Below the pieces are notes generated by a model. It ran no database searches. It saw nothing but the letters and a program-made list of their open reading frames with translations, and was not told the DNA's origin. Shown piece after piece: positions 1 to 10,502 of a stretch of 64,000 nucleotides of DNA. Origin of the DNA: Stromatinia cepivora (Eukaryota; Ascomycota; Leotiomycetes; Helotiales; Sclerotiniaceae); the NCBI GenBank assembly GCA_014898415.1, contig RCTD01000031.1, forward strand, positions 372,001-436,000. Direction: 5' to 3'. The position numbers and the translations under genes are program-made. Position 1 is the first letter of the stretch, and each line of letters begins with the position of its first letter.

Positions 1-644
1 TGGTGTTAGGTGTAAGGGATAGGCCTGATGGTACCTATGTCACTTTTGTCATTGTGAGCATGAGAAACCCATATTTGATCGAGATTTCATGGATTAACTT
101 AGATAAATAGATCTCAGCGCTAGGAAAGGACTTCCCAAGCTTCAAGAAATTCTTACAAAAACGCGCTTGTCACTTGGGCGATCCTGACCCACTCACCCCT
201 TGCTCTTTTGGCCCCAAGCATCTCTGGAAAGATGAAGAGAAAAATTATCAGTTGAAATACGCCGTGGAACCTAGTGGGGTGAACTTCACGAAGCGTTGTT
301 ATCTTGAACTTCCGCACAGATACACTCTCAAAATCGATTGTTTTGCTACTTTCCGCCCTAAGAAGCATCAAGATAATCCTATCACTGACCATGCTTACGC
401 CTTGCGCTTCACCGAAGATTCTTACAACAAGGTTATGGACAAAATTGGACTGGCAAAAGAAAACTTTATCTCAACTAATGATTTGAAAAAGGGAAAAGGG
501 GGTGCTACAGGAACCACAGCCGAACTCTTTGAATCCGCATCAGCTCCTGGCCCGGGATCAGTGCCCTTGTGTGATTTTGATGTGCGCCTGCTTACACCAG
601 CACAATCCGCACTAGCTAAAAGACGTCAGCCTGCTAGAAAATAG
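1..644 (+). CDS. Clustered unknown family, member 1 (5' end outside window)
   Basis: Partial gene. Exons <1-53 and 111-644 are joined by a 57-nt phase-0 intron (54-110, GTGAGC...ATAG). The first 17 visible residues end in TYVTFVI and exon 2 opens with ISALGKDF, so the join aligns with the TTF/TSF block of the three other family members in this window. Further on, CYLELPHRYTL and ALRFTEDSYNKVMDKIGL match the C-terminal blocks of members 2-4. At least 194 residues are visible; the tail is Ala/Gly/Pro-rich. The N-terminal core (G-x-I-V-W and D-G-x-N-H-P) must lie left of the window. There is no signal peptide or membrane segment in the visible part. I do not recognise a characterised homologue; function unknown. 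The frame and splice are well supported by paralogy; the product name is not. Confidence 0.75.
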
Positions 645-1909
645 CCCTAGCATCTACTCCTGGCCCTGAAGCTACCGTCAGCACGATACCCGCACTTAGA
701 TTCTGATACGGCTACTTCAAATGTGGGAGCTACTGATGCTTTAACATAGTCAGTCCTGGCGAAAATGATGCAACTGAATTTTTAGCTCAGGGGTCGATTC
801 TTTCAACGACGCGACGCCTACTTTCTTTCCTTTAAATCGACAGCTCGCTAAATCTAGAGACAAAACTCAATACAGACGCTCAAGTCAATTCAAGTACAAC
901 ATCTAAATTGTCTCGATGTACAGCCAATTTCTCTTGAATCCTACAGTGGAAGACTTCAATACCTTAACTGGCAGCTGGGTTAGATAAATTGTGGATGGAA
1001 ACTCCGCAATACTAATGCTCTTTCATACTACAAACGTCAGAGTATTGGCCGTGTCGTCTGCGGAAATTTGATGCAAATTATCTTGGCAGGCTAATCCCTT
1101 GGGAAATACTGGCTTGGGAGAGCCATCGTTTCGTTACTGGCTTGAAAATCCACAGAGATGTTAGATAACCACAATTTCAGATGCCTCTTCAGCCGCTGGA
1201 TCTTGTCTGTGATATGTAGTTTTCGTCGCTTTAAGTTTTGTTGGCTAAGTGGCAACGCCCATAGAATAAGTATCTATCCCGCTTCAGGACTATTCAAGTA
1301 GCCCTAGAGCCGGCTTATCCAGATATTTCGTCGCCTAAAATCAAGGAATTTGTAGGCATCATTCGGGACAATTGGGATTTTCCTCTAAAATGTTTTCGGC
1401 AGAAAAGAATGCCCCGCGATTAGTCGAATTATTTTGCTCCCATTTCGATGGGGTCTACTGGCCTTCCCTCAAGCCTTATTTCTGTAGTCAGAATTTTGTG
1501 GCCACATCCCAGCCTCGCCATTGCTGTGACCTTAGATGGCCGTAAGCGCCAGATCCTGCCAATCATTCAACTTGAACATAATTGTGTTGTATGCGTGATA
1601 CAAAATTCGCTATGTTGGTTGGGGTTTTCCGCGAGACCTGGGAGTAAAACATTTCATCATACCTTCAAAAATGAGGCTGGTGGGGAAGGATTTGTTTTGT
1701 CTGAGTTGGAGGTGTCAATGCGCAACAGCAGGCATTGAAGAAATAAAGGGTTATCATTCTCTTCATACCGTTCCACTTGACTTGCACCGCTACTAATCAC
1801 AGGTTTTTATCATATCCCATATATTCTTATATATCAGCCCGCCGAAAGTTATTTGCACACCAGTGAGTGGCACTATCTTCTCATCATCATTCTTCCTTCA
1901 TTCTCCACA
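645..1909. other. Intergenic region, no convincing gene
   Basis: 1.26 kb between members 1 and 2 of the unknown family. The first 800 bases are stop-rich in all frames. An ATG reading frame of 96 codons at 1448-1738 has no recognisable motif and no paralogue support, so I do not call it. The last 100 bases contain TATATATC-like AT-rich sequence near 1820 and a C/T-rich leader (about 1875-1909) suitable as the promoter and 5' UTR of the 1910 gene. Confidence 0.6.
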
Positions 1910-3076
1910 ATGTCAGTCGGGAGTTCCCGCGAATTAAAGACTGCAAAACCCCTTCTCGCTCCACCAAATGACGAACATTGTCCTCGACCACGAGTGAGGT
2001 CGGGAGATTTATGTGTCGGCTGTATTGTTTGGTTGCCTTTAGACGGGTATGATAAAAGTATCAAATGTTGTAAGAGGAAATGCTGTGGAAAAGGTCTTGC
2101 AGAAGATGGATACAACAACCCGGTTGTCGTTCTCAAGATTCGACAAAGAAAAGGCTCAAGTATACGTGGAGATATTATTTGCTATGTTGCTGCCGTACGT
2201 TGCCTTCGTCTTCTACATCAATATTATACTAATCAGCGACAGATTACCACCTTCAGTGACATGAATCTGGAGAACTATTTATCGGAATGTCCACACAACT
2301 CTGAGTTTCAACTATCCTTACCCATCAGCCCTGTTGATCAGGATAGCTGCGTGGAAAGTACACCCTCATGGCTCCTTCGGCTACAAAAGGGCGCGCTCAA
2401 GAAACAATCCTATATCAATCTTGCTCACATCTTTAAAGTTCCTGCCGGCAGCCTCTCTACCTTCGGTTTCCGCAATCACCGAGCATACAAAATTCGTCTC
2501 TCAGCTACGAGTTACAATATCTTAATGGCAGAAATGGGCCTGCGGAATGAACCTTACGAAGAGACTGCGTCGCTCTACAAAACCGCACGAGCTCGTCTCG
2601 AAGCACTTGCTTCTCAAAATCGACAAAGTCCAACCACGACACCCAAAGCAGCACAAGTAACATTCACGCTCCAAGACAAAATAGATCCCGAAAAGAAGAG
2701 ATATCCCACTACGCCCTTCCCTGTCGCCGAGCCCGATTGTCCTCATTCAAAAACTGCTCCCACATCTCCCCTTCTCCCATTAGGACAACGGAGAAACGTC
2801 CGGTTCACTTTGAACGAAATACCCAAATCGAAGAGTTTTCTTAATGTGCCGCGGGTAGGCAATTATGGAACGATTAATAATCAACAACTGCTTACTCCGT
2901 ATCCAACTGCGCCGCCGACTCCACTCACGGCACGTTATCATTCTTTCAGACCATTTGTGGATCATGGTTGGAGACACGTCGCTTTGAGATTCTTGGTTGG
3001 ATGTTTTAGTTTGGGGACAGTGTTTGGTGCGTTTAAGGTGATTTGGTCGGGCGAGTCGTTCCCTATTGGCTTGTGA
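1910..3076 (+). CDS. Clustered unknown family, member 2, with C-terminal membrane helix
   Basis: Exons 1910-2194 and 2243-3076; 372 aa. The start is the ATG after a C/T-rich leader; the longer open frame upstream lacks an ATG. The 48-nt intron (2195-2242, GTACGT...CGACAG with TACTAAT) has no in-frame stop, so an unspliced reading also stays open, but removing it restores the ITTF block shared with paralogues. Visible blocks: GCIVWL at residues 37-42, a Cys cluster at 53-59 (CCKRKCC), DGYNNPVVVL at 66-75, then after the splice ITTFSDMNL, YINLAHIFKV and KIRLSATSYNILMAEMGL. A disordered Ser/Thr/Pro region follows. A hydrophobic segment close to the end (VALRFLVGCF...FKVIW) predicts one membrane helix, suggesting tail anchoring. 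None of the other members visible here has this helix. Function unknown. Confidence 0.8.
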   Translation: MSVGSSRELKTAKPLLAPPNDEHCPRPRVRSGDLCVGCIVWLPLDGYDKSIKCCKRKCCGKGLAEDGYNNPVVVLKIRQRKGSSIRGDIICYVAAVRCLRLLHQYYTNQRQITTFSDMNLENYLSECPHNSEFQLSLPISPVDQDSCVESTPSWLLRLQKGALKKQSYINLAHIFKVPAGSLSTFGFRNHRAYKIRLSATSYNILMAEMGLRNEPYEETASLYKTARARLEALASQNRQSPTTTPKAAQVTFTLQDKIDPEKKRYPTTPFPVAEPDCPHSKTAPTSPLLPLGQRRNVRFTLNEIPKSKSFLNVPRVGNYGTINNQQLLTPYPTAPPTPLTARYHSFRPFVDHGWRHVALRFLVGCFSLGTVFGAFKVIWSGESFPIGL

Positions 3077-4206
3077 TGGCATATGGTTGTGTTTATGGGT
3101 GGAGCACATTCGTGGAGGGTAGGCATCGGTGTTCGGATATCTATTTATGTCTGGTGATAAGTCTTTACAGACAGGAAAGTTGGGTCTGACGCGGATTGGA
3201 AAAGTACGCGACTTTCTGTTAGCCACTGCATAGGTTTTTTTGTGAATGGTATTTAAAGCACGTTGTAGGTATTAACTGTGTAACTGTTATGTATGATGGT
3301 CAAGTAAGAGGAAATTTTATTCTTCACTACAACTGTAGGACGACGATCTAAACAAACCTGCCATCTTCCCCAAGAAAGATATCATGAGGTTATAGTAACA
3401 GCCTACAGATCGCACTATATTCCGCAGTCCTATTAAAACCTCCTTCCATTGCTTCGTTCGTATTCTTCCACATCCGCGGATTCCCGCGCTCTAGAAAGCA
3501 ATCCACTCCCCGGCATCTTCACAAACTGCACCATATCATCTCTCGCACACATCACCTTTGCCTTCAGTGTAATGCTATCTCCCGCATTATTCTGGCCTTC
3601 CGGATCTATCATATATTTGGCAAGGTAATTTACGGTCGCAGGAAAGCTGTAGTTTTTGAAATGTCTAATTCTAGACATTACTTGCGTGTTTATTATGTTA
3701 TTGAGAAGGATAAATATACACCTTCTTTTGCCTGCATTCTCATAAGTCAGTCGTAGGCGCTTTCTCTGCCCCTTTTGTCTATTGCTTGTCCTGCTGTTCA
3801 AACTTGGTGTTTAGGTACTTCAGCTACTTTGACCATTTTAGATAGAGTGTGGATGCCCGATCATCTATGAGCTACAGGTTCACAATTGAGGGCGGTGTGG
3901 ATGGCAGAAAATTGAACACTTCGTCGCCAACCCCGCTAAACTCATAACACAAACACAAACACAAATGCTTCTCTCGCTTCCATACCGTACATTTAATCAA
4001 TGAACACACGAGATATTATCTCATGAGCTATAGTGTGCAGAGTTCTTTCTATGGGCAAATAACTTTCGGGGTCAAGACAGAGAGGCCCGGAAAGATTCTT
4101 CAAATCATGCCAACGTCAATCCTTAATCAAAAATAGTGTTATTAGAGCTTGCCCACGAGTGTACGACAGGTGGAACCCTCTCTTCGATGCCTCGTTGCTA
4201 TATCAG
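3077..4206. other. Intergenic region with one weak minus-strand open frame
   Basis: Convergent spacer between member 2 (+) and the UstYa-like gene (-). The only candidate is a minus-strand frame at 3433-3801 (122 codons). Its last 70 codons, beginning FPATVNYLAKYM and ending SNGRRF, use GC-balanced codons, while its first half looks intronic or non-coding. It could be the last exon of a small gene. I see no family match and give it about 0.25. Confidence 0.4.
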
Positions 4207-5364
4207 TCAACGCGAGTCCCATGTCGGGAAATCCTTGTCATCTTCTCCAAACGGCGGTTTATGACCAAATTTATCAAAGTATTGTTGCATCTTTCCATAG
4301 TACTCCGATCCCTCTTCACAAAACGCAAACATCTCCATTCTATTTTTCACTCGTCCTTTATAATCACTCCAACGATGGTAACAAGCATGTCTCTCAGGTT
4401 CTTTCGTCCATTGTATGAGTTGATCAAAGTTCCTGCACATGCGAACTTGTTCGTGGCCGATTTTGTTGGGGAAATCGTTCACTAAACGTTGATGGTTAGT
4501 TAAGAATATTTAAATGCATTTGCATTATGAAATTCTTTCAACGAGACCGTATGAAAAGGCAAAAGAGAAGCTTCTATTTACTTACTGGGCATGGGCGTGT
4601 CGTCTGCATTGCACATCATATCTTGCCGAAGTGCGTCCAAACAGTGATGGACATGGCCGGCAGAACTTCCAACTTGGTTGCCTCGCTCAAGATCGATAAA
4701 AGCTTTCCGCAATACCTTCTAAACAGAGATTCTCATTAGCAGAGTGACATGGGGTAACGAAGCGCGTTTAGAAGGGTTGTATACCAGGCAATGTAGTCCG
4801 TGGAATGCCTTCAAAAAGTAGATTCCTTTTGCTTCAGGATCCCAAGGAAACCGGAAAACTGATAGTGGGAGCTGATGCTCAGTAGCCCAGTCATCGCCAA
4901 GTGCCACAACAAGCGGGCTTGTATCAATTCCATCCCACATCTCATCCTGTAGGGTGTCGTTGTTGCTCATGTAGTCCGTGTGGTTATAGTATATAAGGGG
5001 AGTATCGTAGGCAAGACGTGCTTTCTTTTGATTAATTCAAGCTCAAGGATGAAGTTTTCGCGCAATCTTTTCAAGTGATAATAGTTGACTAGTTGCAACA
5101 TGAGCTGGACATACCGTATCTAGAGAAGGATAAATCATTCTTTGTAGATTCTGTATCACTCGACTTCGTATGACGAACGAGAAGGATTGTGTTGCTTGAA
5201 AGAAGACATAGAATGATTAACACCAGTAATTTCGTCATGAAATCCACCTGGTGGTAAGTCGACTTGACTGATTTCTTTTTCGTTGGAAGTTGCGATACAT
5301 AATCTTCTTCTTCTGTATCTTGATCGTCGTCTAATAAATGAATTCTTGAATTAATCTCATCCAT
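4207..5364 (-). CDS. UstYa-like (DUF3328) oxidase-type protein
   Basis: Four exons on the minus strand: 5364-5115, 5020-4785, 4718-4586 and 4481-4207; 297 aa. All introns are GT..AG (94, 66 and 104 nt) and the phases agree. An acidic N-terminal tail precedes one membrane helix (about residues 45-63, KLLVLIILCLLSSNTILLV). The lumenal part carries both HxxHC motifs that define UstYa-type proteins: HGLHC at 157-161 and HVHHC at 184-188, followed by LDALRQ and a C-terminal CR..D...W. Family members act in fungal peptide natural products (ustiloxin, phomopsin, asperipin, cyclochlorotine), where they perform oxidative cyclisation, chlorination or hydroxylation; this copy's substrate is unknown. A 48-residue secreted peptide gene is divergently placed about 670 bp away. 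The family call is strong; the pathway role is inference. Confidence 0.9.
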
Positions 5365-6028
5365 AGTTTGGAGAATGGTCACAGAATTAGGTCTCTGCCA
5401 AACCGCTATCAAGAAGGAAGGGCGTTAATAACCTCAATACCACAAACAAATTCGGATACTCAATCGCAAAACCTCAAATAGCTCTTGAGCTTTTCTTGGT
5501 ATTTCAAAAATTGTACTGGAATTGGGAATAAAGCTGCCGGGATGTTCTTTTTAGCGGAACACTAGGTCGGTCGCACGGCATTTGTTTTCATCAACGGGGC
5601 TAGAAATCTTGGCAGTGGGAAAGATAAGAACGAAGCCTAAATCCCTGAAGAATTTCGCTATTTTACCCGGTTCATTCAGACGTTGATAATCGGTACATGT
5701 CGTCAGCTGTCCAGTTATAATGTATGCGCAATGCCACGTTGATACAGACTCTGCGTTGACTACGACTTTCCTTTTTGGATGCGATATCTATGAGGGGTCA
5801 ACAATCTCCTGACATGTGTCTTCGGACACAATAAGAATCGTACAGATATCCAGCTTAACAGAAACTGAATCCCATATTTGGAGCGCAACTTCCAGAGCAG
5901 TCAGCATCACGAACACACCGAATACATTATCCATCTACCCAAGGTAATTTCTTCCATATCTAAAGCTCAAGGTTGGCAATTTTCAAATTCTAATGGCTAT
6001 CAAAATTTAGCTCTTTCAATTCAGCATC
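5365..6028. promoter_or_regulatory. Divergent intergenic region between oxidase and small peptide gene
   Basis: A 664-bp bidirectional spacer. It drives the UstYa-like gene leftward and the 48-codon secreted peptide rightward, so the two could be co-regulated. I see no convincing TATA box or named factor site. An open frame starting at 5878 crosses the peptide start in another frame and is not credible. Confidence 0.4.
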
Positions 6029-6175
6029 ATGCGCTTCTTCGCTTCCCTTCAGCTCGTTGCCGTCATGTTTGCCATTGGCGCTTCTTGTCTGGCAGTTAGC
6101 ACCAAGGACATGATAAGGGGCACTGCATCGGACGTTGAGATCATCAAAGATGCTGCGTTGGGGGATATTGATTGA
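6029..6175 (+). CDS. Small secreted peptide, 48 aa
   Basis: ATG at 6029, TGA at 6173-6175. Residues 1-22 form a clear signal peptide (MRFFASLQLVAVMFAIGASC; cleavage probably after LA at 22). The mature part would be about 26 residues, starting near VSTKDMIRG and ending in the acidic tail AALGDID. There is only one Cys, inside the signal. No dibasic (KR/RR) processing site and no internal repeats are present, unlike the known ustiloxin-type precursors. The gene is preceded by a CAGCATC context and lies head-to-head with a UstYa-like oxidase. It might be a peptide effector, a precursor peptide or a chance open frame; the very clean signal sequence argues for a gene. Confidence 0.6.
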   Translation: MRFFASLQLVAVMFAIGASCLAVSTKDMIRGTASDVEIIKDAALGDID

Positions 6176-6689
6176 TCAACTCTCTTAAGCCTTCCCAAGA
6201 AAGGTATGAATGTGAAAAATCCAGATTAAACTTTCTGAGCTGATAGATCCGAAGTATTTTCTTGGGCAAAGACCTGGGTATTGCTATGAAATAGCAGAAC
6301 TTGCAGTTTGGTCCGGTCGTTTTTGGTTTATAATGTGCTGGATTTTCGGCAATTCTTCTATGTTTGTCAAATTAAAAGCAATGCCAATTACTAAGATCTC
6401 TGTCTAATGAACGTTCACAATCGTGATATTATAATCTTAATCTTGTTCAGACGGTGATTGAATCAAGCAATCATATTTCCCTAGTGTTGTCCAAGTATGG
6501 GCAAAAGAAGATTATTGCCGCTAGCATTATAGAGAGATACCTCAGAATTGGAGCAGTACAGGCTAGTAGAGCGAAAGGTAGGATTGCTTAAGTCCTAATC
6601 TTAAAATTTCGATTTATGTCTAGTATAGTCATTGTATCAAGCAAGCTGATCTCCACTCTTGAGAATCAATGAAATCCGGTGCTGATCTT
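6176..6689. other. Convergent intergenic region
   Basis: About 510 bp between the small secreted peptide and the GNAT gene stop. It is moderately AT-rich; no open frame, inverted repeat or RNA gene was noticed. It should hold both 3' ends. Confidence 0.5.
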
Positions 6690-7652
6690 TCATAGAGGCT
6701 GCCATGGTCGATTCCGTTCACCCTTCTTCGCGATACCACCAAGCGGTCGCCACACTAGAACATAGACGCGTCAGCGATTGCTTATCAGGGAAAGCTGTCC
6801 GTTGTGAATAAAGGATTAAAGATGCATGGGAATAGAAAATTTAGATGAGAAAATATGCACATGGAAATTTTGTCTGAGAGACCGGCTCGGTCAGGTTTAA
6901 ATCCCGATTGATCGAACTTACTTGCGTACCAAGGAGGCATCTTGAGTTCATGCGCAAGCTTGTTCCACAAGTCTGACTTATTGGAAGGAATGAATAAATC
7001 GAGTTTCATCACAACTCGGTAACCCCACTTCTCGTACAAGCGCCTGCCGAGCTCATTGGCCTCAATGAAACCTTCTATCCCCATTTCATCAATCCTGGTA
7101 TTCGCCCATTCCATCATCAACCCACCAACACCACGAGACCTGTGATCAGGGTGTACGACCATCATGTATAATCCTAACGACCAGGCTATTAAGCAAATGA
7201 CGAGTCGAATGCTAGGGTAGTGTTACAAACTCACCAGCATTCTTACCATGCATCCATAAGCTCCTTGGCGTCATGGATTGCCTTATCATTTCTTCACAAA
7301 ACTCCCTGGCCTCTCCTTCTGGCCACCAGTAAACGTTTGGCTTCGGAATACCATCTGGGAATGGATTTCCGTCATGCCATTTCCACAAACAACCACCCAC
7401 AATTTTCGAGCTTGCATTTTCTTCAACAATTATCCAATGATTGGTTGCAGGATCCGCGGCCAAATGCTCTTTCCACAATCGTTCTTGTGATGCAGCGACC
7501 CCTGCAGCCCGGGCCTCAAATGAGTACCCGGAAACGGGAAAAAAGATAGAGCTTGATGGCATGTAAGGAGAATATTGAGCCTTGAAGATAACATCTACTA
7601 CAGCGTCGAGTTCCTCCCTCGTCTGAAGCTTCTTCAGCGTGTAATGTGACAT
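6690..7652 (-). CDS. GNAT-family N-acetyltransferase
   Basis: Three exons: 7652-7235, 7173-6922 and 6754-6690; introns of 61 nt (phase 1) and 167 nt (phase 1); 244 aa. The last exon is too short for simple ORF calling but is supported by a GTAAGT donor, a TTCTAG acceptor and a sensible continuation (MWRPLGGIAKKG...RPWQPL). The acetyl-CoA loop is visible: VVHPDHRSRGVGGLMMEW, about residues 145-162, matching the R/Q-x-x-G-x-G/A motif A. ANELGRRLYEKWGY follows, typical of motif B with the Tyr. The first half (QERLWKEHLA, WIIVEE...VGGCLW) is the usual fungal GNAT N-terminus. It is predicted to be a cytosolic small-molecule or peptide acetyltransferase; the acceptor is unknown. Its position next to the UstYa-like and peptide genes raises a tailoring role, which is inference. 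Confidence 0.88.
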
Positions 7653-8547
7653 GGTCTAGGATTGAAATTGATGTAAAAAGTAAAAGTATGGAAGGGTACT
7701 TGGAAATTAGAGGTATCTGTTACACCTAAAATAAAATACAGCCGTAGAGAAGAATACACATCTATTCGTTTCGTGTTCATTACCGTGATGGGCTGAAAGA
7801 CTTCGGGGGACTGTTTATTTTTCCAGTCAGCATCTGTGCCACCCCACTTCCGCATTGAAATTCATGTACGGAAGAAAACGGCTATATCATTAAGCTTTTT
7901 ATCACTAATAACTACCCCGAGTAATATAATCCCTGAATCCATCCGTACATCATGCCGGATTTAGCTTTTCAATCAACGGCACACAAACAGCCAGCCAATC
8001 ACATTGCAATTGTTGGTCATGTACAAACTATTGAAATCGTACAGCATCATCATTTATGGAACACACTGGTCACCATTTCAACCTTCAACCCGGGTAAAAG
8101 TACCTTCCAGTTTTGGAGGTGAGATAGTTATCAATTCCAAATTCCTAGATGGAAGTACCTTGATTTGTTGAAGTTAAGCGATTCTCTGTGCCTCTTTTCT
8201 ACCCCCTGTAGGCTTGGTAGCGTAGCCAATGTCTGTATGGAATGATATCTCCAGCCCTATTATGTATCTGCGACTTCATTTCAATTCATTTTCAGCTTAT
8301 TCCAATATTACTACCACATTATCTTTATACGAGTGCTGCGGGGTGATCAGCTAAATGTACGCCATAGATCCGACAGAAAACTATCTAACACCTGTTCCCC
8401 ACACCATTACTTCGCTCCAGAACTACCTCCATGTAGCGTAAAATATCATGCTTTTATCAAATGGATATCCGCGTGCTTCGTACCAGTAAAATTCATTCCA
8501 AATTCTTCAACGTTTTTCCCACACCACAACTTGGGATCTGATTGGTC
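7653..8547. promoter_or_regulatory. Divergent intergenic region
   Basis: An 895-bp spacer between the GNAT gene (-) and the rhodopsin-like gene (+). It contains AT-rich tracts (7880-7930) and CCGAGTAAT-type sequence but no credible coding frame. Both promoters must lie here. Confidence 0.4.
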
Positions 8548-10136
8548 ATGGCTCATGATCAGGATCCAGGCTATGTACTCGCGGCAGGTGCAGTATTTCT
8601 GGTCCTTTGCATTATATCCGTGTCTTTACGAATCTTGACACGATTTTTGCAGAAGACTAGGTTGGGTATAGATGACTGGTTGACTATCCCGGCTCTTGTT
8701 GGTTTGCCCCACTCTCTCCATCTTTCGCGTCTTCAAAGCGTGGTACTAATCATGTTATACGATTAGTTGATGGTCATTGGTTGTTCATTGGTCTTGATTA
8801 TTGGTTTGTTTTCATATTGAGCACTTTACTCCCAATATTCACTAGAATTTAGGTGTTGACAAGAAAGTCCTCGCATACCCTACACCACCACCGAAAGACC
8901 TTCAAGACCCTGACGATGAGCATAGTGTTAATTTTACGACGGTGGAAAAGGTTTGAAGTCAATTTCTTGAATTCAAAGGCAGAACTGATTGCGAAATAGT
9001 TGGAATGGGCATTTTTCCTCATGCAAATTATGTCCATGGGCTTTACAAAGCTTAGTTTCATATTCTTCTTCAGAAGAATATTCGTAACTAGCCGTCGATC
9101 GCTGTTCTCAATAGTATCTTCTTGTGTTCTGATACTAGTTGTACTGTGGTGTCTGGCATTCTTTCTTTGGTTTCTTCTATCGTGTGGCAATAAGTTTGCT
9201 ACGCGATGGACCACAATCAATACGCTTCATCATAACTGTCCAAGCGACATCAAGAGTGACCTTGCACTTGCAATTTCTGACTTCTTGACGGATGTAATGA
9301 TACTGGGTCTCCCTATCCCAATGGTACGTATACTAATCGCTTTTGTATTCGAGAGACATAATTTTGACGCGTCGCTGAATTTAGGTTTTGAGGCTTCAAA
9401 TGTCGACCAGTAGAAAGGTCGCGGTGTTGGCTGTATTTGGATTAGGTGCAGTGTATGTGCCCGTATGGCATCGACTTGTATGAAGAAAAAAAAAACACAC
9501 CCACTGACCTTTATTCTTCGTCAGTGCTCTCATAGCATCCATCGTTCGACTGGCTTTGTTTGTCAACATCACTGGAAGTGAGTCCGAGATCCAATACCGA
9601 CCATGATTGGTCACGTAGAAAGTCTAGGCAAGAACATTCTACTGACGTTGGATATGACAGTTGCATCTGGAAAGATTAAAGATCCTAATGCAGATAACGA
9701 TTGTGCGTTCTAAATCCTTGCTTCTCCTGTCTGTAATTGGTACAACTAACAAGAAAATGTAGTACTTACCACACGTTCTCTATTTTGGTCCATGTTAGAG
9801 TCAGGACTTGCACTTGTGGCATGCTGCTTGCCCTCTTTGAACTACTTAGCTGGGCTACCTCCATTCCGCTCGATAATTGACAGTTTTCGAAACATTACTA
9901 GCCTTCGGTCTTCACCTGAACATGATAAAATGAGCCAGGGGAATGATAATTCCCAACTCAAAGCTGAAAACCAATCATTGGCTTCGCGAAAAGCCCTAGT
10001 ACACGAGTCTGCTGATTCTGCTGAGATCGAGACATACGCCATGGGTGATGTACCAAAGATTGACCATGGGAGGAGGGCTGGAAAAGATGGTATTTGGGTT
10101 GATAAAGTAGTAGAGCAGGAGAACTATATCGTGTAG
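8548..10136 (+). CDS. Fungal rhodopsin-like (PTH11-type) integral membrane protein
   Basis: Eight exons: 8548-8697, 8767-8803, 8853-8950, 9000-9323, 9385-9452, 9525-9577, 9661-9702 and 9763-10136. The phases agree, giving 381 aa. All introns are short (49-83 nt). The first donor, GTTGGT, is unusual and is the least certain join. The product has seven hydrophobic segments. The first begins at YVLAAGAVFLVLCIISVSLR and is followed by the GIDDWLTIPAL motif that marks this fungal family after helix 1. The second half has SDIKSDLALAISDFLTDVMILGLPIP and ESGLALVACCLPSL, the usual helix 6-7 signatures. The tail is hydrophilic. There is no CFEM cysteine domain. Members are often called rhodopsin or SatC1-like, and are common beside secondary-metabolite genes and as orphan receptors; ligand and role are unknown here. 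Confidence 0.88.
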
Positions 10137-10502
10137 AATATTCACTTAAATTCAAAGTAGAGAAAGGTAGTCTAGATAGTCTGTGGATTCTGAGAGGTTT
10201 GGGTATTGGTTGGTGGATTCTTAGTAGGAAGACAGAATATGAATGATTCAGCAGTCATAGATTAGGCAAATCCCAGGGAGATTTATGTGCGAAATTCAGA
10301 ATGTAGTAGGCCGCACAGGTTCTCGTGAAGACACCCCAAATTGATTGGTGCCTACGCCGCAGAAATGCAGACAAGATGTGGGGCCATAAGGTTACAATCG
10401 GCAGTTGATTATCGTAACTGATACAATATTGGAGATAAGATCGTGCTCCCCGTTTCTCTTTCAATTCAAATGTGCCAAAAGTTTTAGTCACAGCTCTGCA
10501 TC
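10137..10502. promoter_or_regulatory. Promoter region of the MFS gene
   Basis: 366 bp between two same-strand genes. An opposite-strand frame at 10255-10491 has no support. The segment should contain the terminator of the rhodopsin-like gene and the promoter of the MFS transporter. Confidence 0.4.

Noticed and set aside
1448..1738. 96-codon ATG frame between family members 1 and 2
   Set aside because: No motif, no splice context and no similarity to the neighbouring family; the surrounding 800 bases are non-coding in all frames.
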